From an uncultured Oscillospiraceae bacterium (GTDB lineage Bacteria > Bacillota > Clostridia > Oscillospirales > Ruminococcaceae), in assembly GCA_934444765.1 (NCBI GenBank), contig CAKSDC010000007.1:25844-89843 (forward strand): 64,000 nt of DNA. Reading direction: 5' to 3'. Position numbers and translations under genes: made by a program. Under the pieces are notes generated by a model. It did not search any database and was not told where the DNA came from. It worked only from the letters and a program-made list of their open reading frames with translations. Each line of letters begins with the position of its first letter. The first letter of the stretch is position 1. This document shows positions 61,891 to 64,000 of the stretch, piece by piece.

Positions 61891-62736
61891 TTATAGGTCT
61901 ATAACGCCGTCGAATACTTTTACAGCGTTACCAGTTAATAGTACTGTACCATCTTTTTTGTAGATAACTTTTAAGTCACCACCACGTAGATGTACTAAGA
62001 TTTCTTCATCGTAATTACAGATACCTTTTAATACGCTTGCTACTACGGTAGCACAAGTACCAGTACCACAAGCTAAAGTTTCGCCACTACCACGTTCCCA
62101 AACACGCATCTTTAAAGTGTGACTATCTATTACTTCTACAAATTCGGTATTTACTCTATCTGGGAATAGTTCGTGATGTTCAAAGTAGAAACCCATTCTT
62201 TCAAGGTCTAAATCGTCTATAGTATTGTTAGGCATAAATATTACTGCGTGAGGATTACCCATAGATACGCAAGTCATATCGTATATAGTACCGTTTACCA
62301 TAACTGGTTGATTTACAAACATATCTAAATCAGTCTTAACGGGAATATCTTTAGGAGTTAGAATAGCCTTACCCATATCTACAGTTACAGAAGATACTCT
62401 GTTATGTTCATCGGTAAATAGTTTTAAGTGTTTAATGCCTGCTAAAGTTTCAAGAGTAACTTCTTTTTTATCGGTCATACCGTTATCGTATACGTACTTA
62501 CCTATACAACGAGTACCGTTTCCGCACATTTTACCCTCCGAGCCGTCGTTGTTGAACATTCTCATTTTAAAATCGGCTACTTCAGATGGGCATATTAATA
62601 TTAAACCGTCTCCACCAATACCGAACCTTCTATCGCTTAGCTTAACGGCAAGTTCTTCGGGATTTTCGACAGTCTCCTCAAAGCAATTGACATATATATA
62701 GTCGTTACCAGTGCCATGCATTTTAGTAAACTTCAA
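61891..62736 (-). CDS. dapF: Diaminopimelate epimerase
   Basis: A 281-residue cofactor-free racemase converting LL- to meso-DAP. The two catalytic Cys are in MCGNGTRCIGKYV near residue 72 and the C-terminal ETLACGTGTCATV near 222. The start MKFTKMHGTGNDYIYV is canonical, with AAGGAGG upstream. With dapL it supplies meso-DAP for lysine and peptidoglycan. Confidence 0.97.
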   Translation of the reverse strand: MKFTKMHGTGNDYIYVNCFEETVENPEELAVKLSDRRFGIGGDGLILICPSEVADFKMRMFNNDGSEGKMCGNGTRCIGKYVYDNGMTDKKEVTLETLAGIKHLKLFTDEHNRVSSVTVDMGKAILTPKDIPVKTDLDMFVNQPVMVNGTIYDMTCVSMGNPHAVIFMPNNTIDDLDLERMGFYFEHHELFPDRVNTEFVEVIDSHTLKMRVWERGSGETLACGTGTCATVVASVLKGICNYDEEILVHLRGGDLKVIYKKDGTVLLTGNAVKVFDGVIDL

Positions 62737-62851
62737 AATAATTCCTCCTTATTATAAAGTAATAGTTTATACGTTACGTATTCTATTATACTATAAGTAA
62801 AACTAAAAATCAATATTAAAAGCAGTATTTTTATTATTAGCAAAAAAAATC

Positions 62852-62880
62852 TTGCAAAAATCACAATAGTGTAGTATAAT
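62852..62880 (+). promoter_or_regulatory. Promoter of gatC-gatA
   Basis: TTGCAA (62852-62857), 17 bp, TATAAT (62875-62880). The start would be near 62887. Confidence 0.65.
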
Positions 62881-62888
62881 TATTTATA

Positions 62889-62934
62889 TTGCAGATTTGG
62901 TCGGTGCGTACTTAGAACCACGGCACAAATCTGC
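62889..62934 (+). promoter_or_regulatory. Structured leader of the gatCAB operon
   Basis: Starting at the predicted transcript 5' end, GCAGATTTG (62891-62899) pairs perfectly with CAAATCTGC (62926-62934). The 26-base interior (GTCGGTGCG...CCACGGC) can pair partly. Position and GC-rich interior suggest a cis-regulatory RNA; I do not match it to a known riboswitch, and no T-box sequence is present. Confidence 0.45.
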
Positions 62935-62965
62935 CAAAGATTTACAGAAAAGAGGTTTTTTCATC

Positions 62966-63340
62966 ATGGATTTAAACATGGTTTCTTATCTTGCTCAACT
63001 TAGCAAGTTAGCCTTTACCGAAGAAGAATTAAAGTCTATGGCTAATGATATGACCAGCATTATTGAAGTTATGGATACCGTTAAGGAAATGGACATAACT
63101 TATGACGCTTTAAAAGATAAAAACGTCTATATTAACGACCTACGCAAAGAGATTGTGGATACCGAAATTAAATATCCTTCTCACCCTGTAGACGTTGAAG
63201 AGATTAAAAAGGATAGCAGAAACGCTTTTCTTAACGAACTTCGTGAAGACGTATCTAAAGAAAGTTTTGCTACTGAAAAGATACTACAAAACGCTAAAAA
63301 CGATAGGGACTGCTTTATAGTTCCTAAAGTAGTGGAATAA
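62966..63340 (+). CDS. gatC: Asp/Glu-tRNA amidotransferase subunit GatC
   Basis: 124 residues. GatC-like N-terminal helix LAQLSKLAFTEEELKSMANDMTSIIEVMDTVKEMD. It stabilises GatA and forms the GatCAB complex that converts Glu-tRNA(Gln) to Gln-tRNA(Gln). The C-terminal region is longer than usual and diverges from the common pattern. The ATG at 62966 follows AAAAGAGG by 10 bases; upstream in-frame codons fall in the leader hairpin. Confidence 0.85.
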   Translation: MDLNMVSYLAQLSKLAFTEEELKSMANDMTSIIEVMDTVKEMDITYDALKDKNVYINDLRKEIVDTEIKYPSHPVDVEEIKKDSRNAFLNELREDVSKESFATEKILQNAKNDRDCFIVPKVVE

Positions 63341-63360
63341 TATGGAGGGTACTATATAAC

Positions 63361-64000
63361 ATGGAAATTACTTCATTAACTATTAGAGATATTCGTAAAA
63401 TGCTCGATAGCAAGGAAATATCCTCTGTAGAAATTACTAAAGAATATCTAAACAGAATAAAGAGTATAGACGATAAACTACAAAGCTACATCACCGTAAC
63501 CGAAGATAAGGCTTTAGCTCAAGCTGAACAGGCTCAAAAAGTTATAGACAGTGGCAACGCTAAAGACTTAACGGGTATTCCTTTAGCTATTAAGGATAAC
63601 ATTTGTACTATGGGCGTTAAGACTACCTGTTCTTCTAAGATGTTAGAAAACTTTGTACCTCCTTACAATGCCACAGTTATGAATAAGTTAGACGAACAGA
63701 ACATAGTAATGCTTGGTAAGGCAAGCATGGACGAATTTGCTATGGGTGGTTCTACACAGACTTCGGCATTCGCTAAGACTAAAAACCCTTACGATTTAAA
63801 CAGAGTTCCAGGGGGTTCTTCTGGTGGTTCAGCCTCTTGTACGTCTGCGAGCCTATGTGCAGGTGCTTTAGGTTCTGATACTGGCGGTTCTATTAGACAG
63901 CCAGCCTCTTTCTGTGGTGTTACTGGTTTAAAGCCTACCTACGGTAGAGTTTCAAGATTTGGTTTAGTAGCCTTTGCATCTTCTTTAGACCAAATAGGCC
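63361..64000 (+). CDS. gatA: Asp/Glu-tRNA amidotransferase subunit GatA (partial, runs off the end)
   Basis: The first 213 residues of an amidase-signature enzyme. The catalytic Lys is in LAIKDNICTMG near residue 78, the Ser cluster in PGGSSGGSA near 152, and the nucleophile in GSDTGGSIRQPAS near 175. GGAGGG precedes the ATG, 20 bp after gatC. The rest, and presumably gatB, lie beyond the window. Confidence 0.95.
   Translation, partial: MEITSLTIRDIRKMLDSKEISSVEITKEYLNRIKSIDDKLQSYITVTEDKALAQAEQAQKVIDSGNAKDLTGIPLAIKDNICTMGVKTTCSSKMLENFVPPYNATVMNKLDEQNIVMLGKASMDEFAMGGSTQTSAFAKTKNPYDLNRVPGGSSGGSASCTSASLCAGALGSDTGGSIRQPASFCGVTGLKPTYGRVSRFGLVAFASSLDQIG

Noticed and set aside
62737..62965. T-box element before gatC
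   Set aside because: No TGGNACCGCG-type antiterminator sequence and no terminator are present.

Overview
The window is a 64-kb piece of a low-GC, spore-forming, anaerobic Firmicute chromosome, most like a cellulolytic Ruminococcus-type member of the Oscillospiraceae. The signs are a secreted GH9 cellulase with Thr/Ser/Pro/Glu linkers and a C-terminal type I dockerin, a second dockerin protein, a class B sortase, sporulation genes (yqfC, yqfD, ylbJ, spoIIID), LL-diaminopimelate aminotransferase, GatCAB, and a PyrR-attenuated pyrimidine operon. Species assignment is inference. Most promoters are near-consensus sigma-A type with a 17-bp spacer, and TTG or GTG starts are common.

Layout. 1-6100: TSCPD protein, malic enzyme, yqzL-recO, mutS2 and an Mrr-type modification-dependent nuclease. 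6200-12750: isochorismatase-like hydrolase, phosphoesterase, an S11 penicillin-binding-protein homologue without its catalytic Ser and Lys, a lipoprotein, thiD, then a small orphan immunity-gene island (SUKH-3 type, with a decayed fragment) and an epimerase. 12900-14500: tRNA-Ser(GGA) and a DUF262-HNH nuclease of foreign look. 14560-19830: era, ybeY, phoH and the sporulation genes yqfD, yqfC and ylbJ. 20150-30450: one long leftward pyr operon (pyrR-pyrC-pyrF-carA-carB-pyrK-pyrD-phosphatase-ruvX) behind a PyrR attenuator. 30500-32450: rubredoxin-like protein, a candidate small RNA, an Arc-like protein and an SPFH protein. 32460-43900: membrane acyltransferase, HD hydrolase, BaiN-like flavoprotein, RpiR regulator, DUF3006 plus ComEC-like metallo-beta-lactamase lipoprotein, YgiQ, FtsK, UppP and TepA. 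44100-50000: sortase B, SmpB, lipoprotein, UvrA. 50070-51190: three small XRE regulators with palindromic operators. 51200-64000: S66 peptidase, dockerin protein, SpoIIID, Nudix protein, ABC-F, GH9 cellulase, DapL, DapF and gatC-gatA, which runs off the end.

Across the whole window I found no GATC and no CTAG, although base composition would give roughly two hundred of each. The hexamer AGAGGC/GCCTCT, often within TAGAGGCTA, occurs several times more often than expected and also forms the arms of intergenic palindromes. These genome-wide signatures, the dead S11 protein, the orphan immunity island, the two candidate defence nucleases, the promoter-driven small RNA near 31.0 kb and the structured gatC leader are the items most worth a second look. 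All counts were made by eye.
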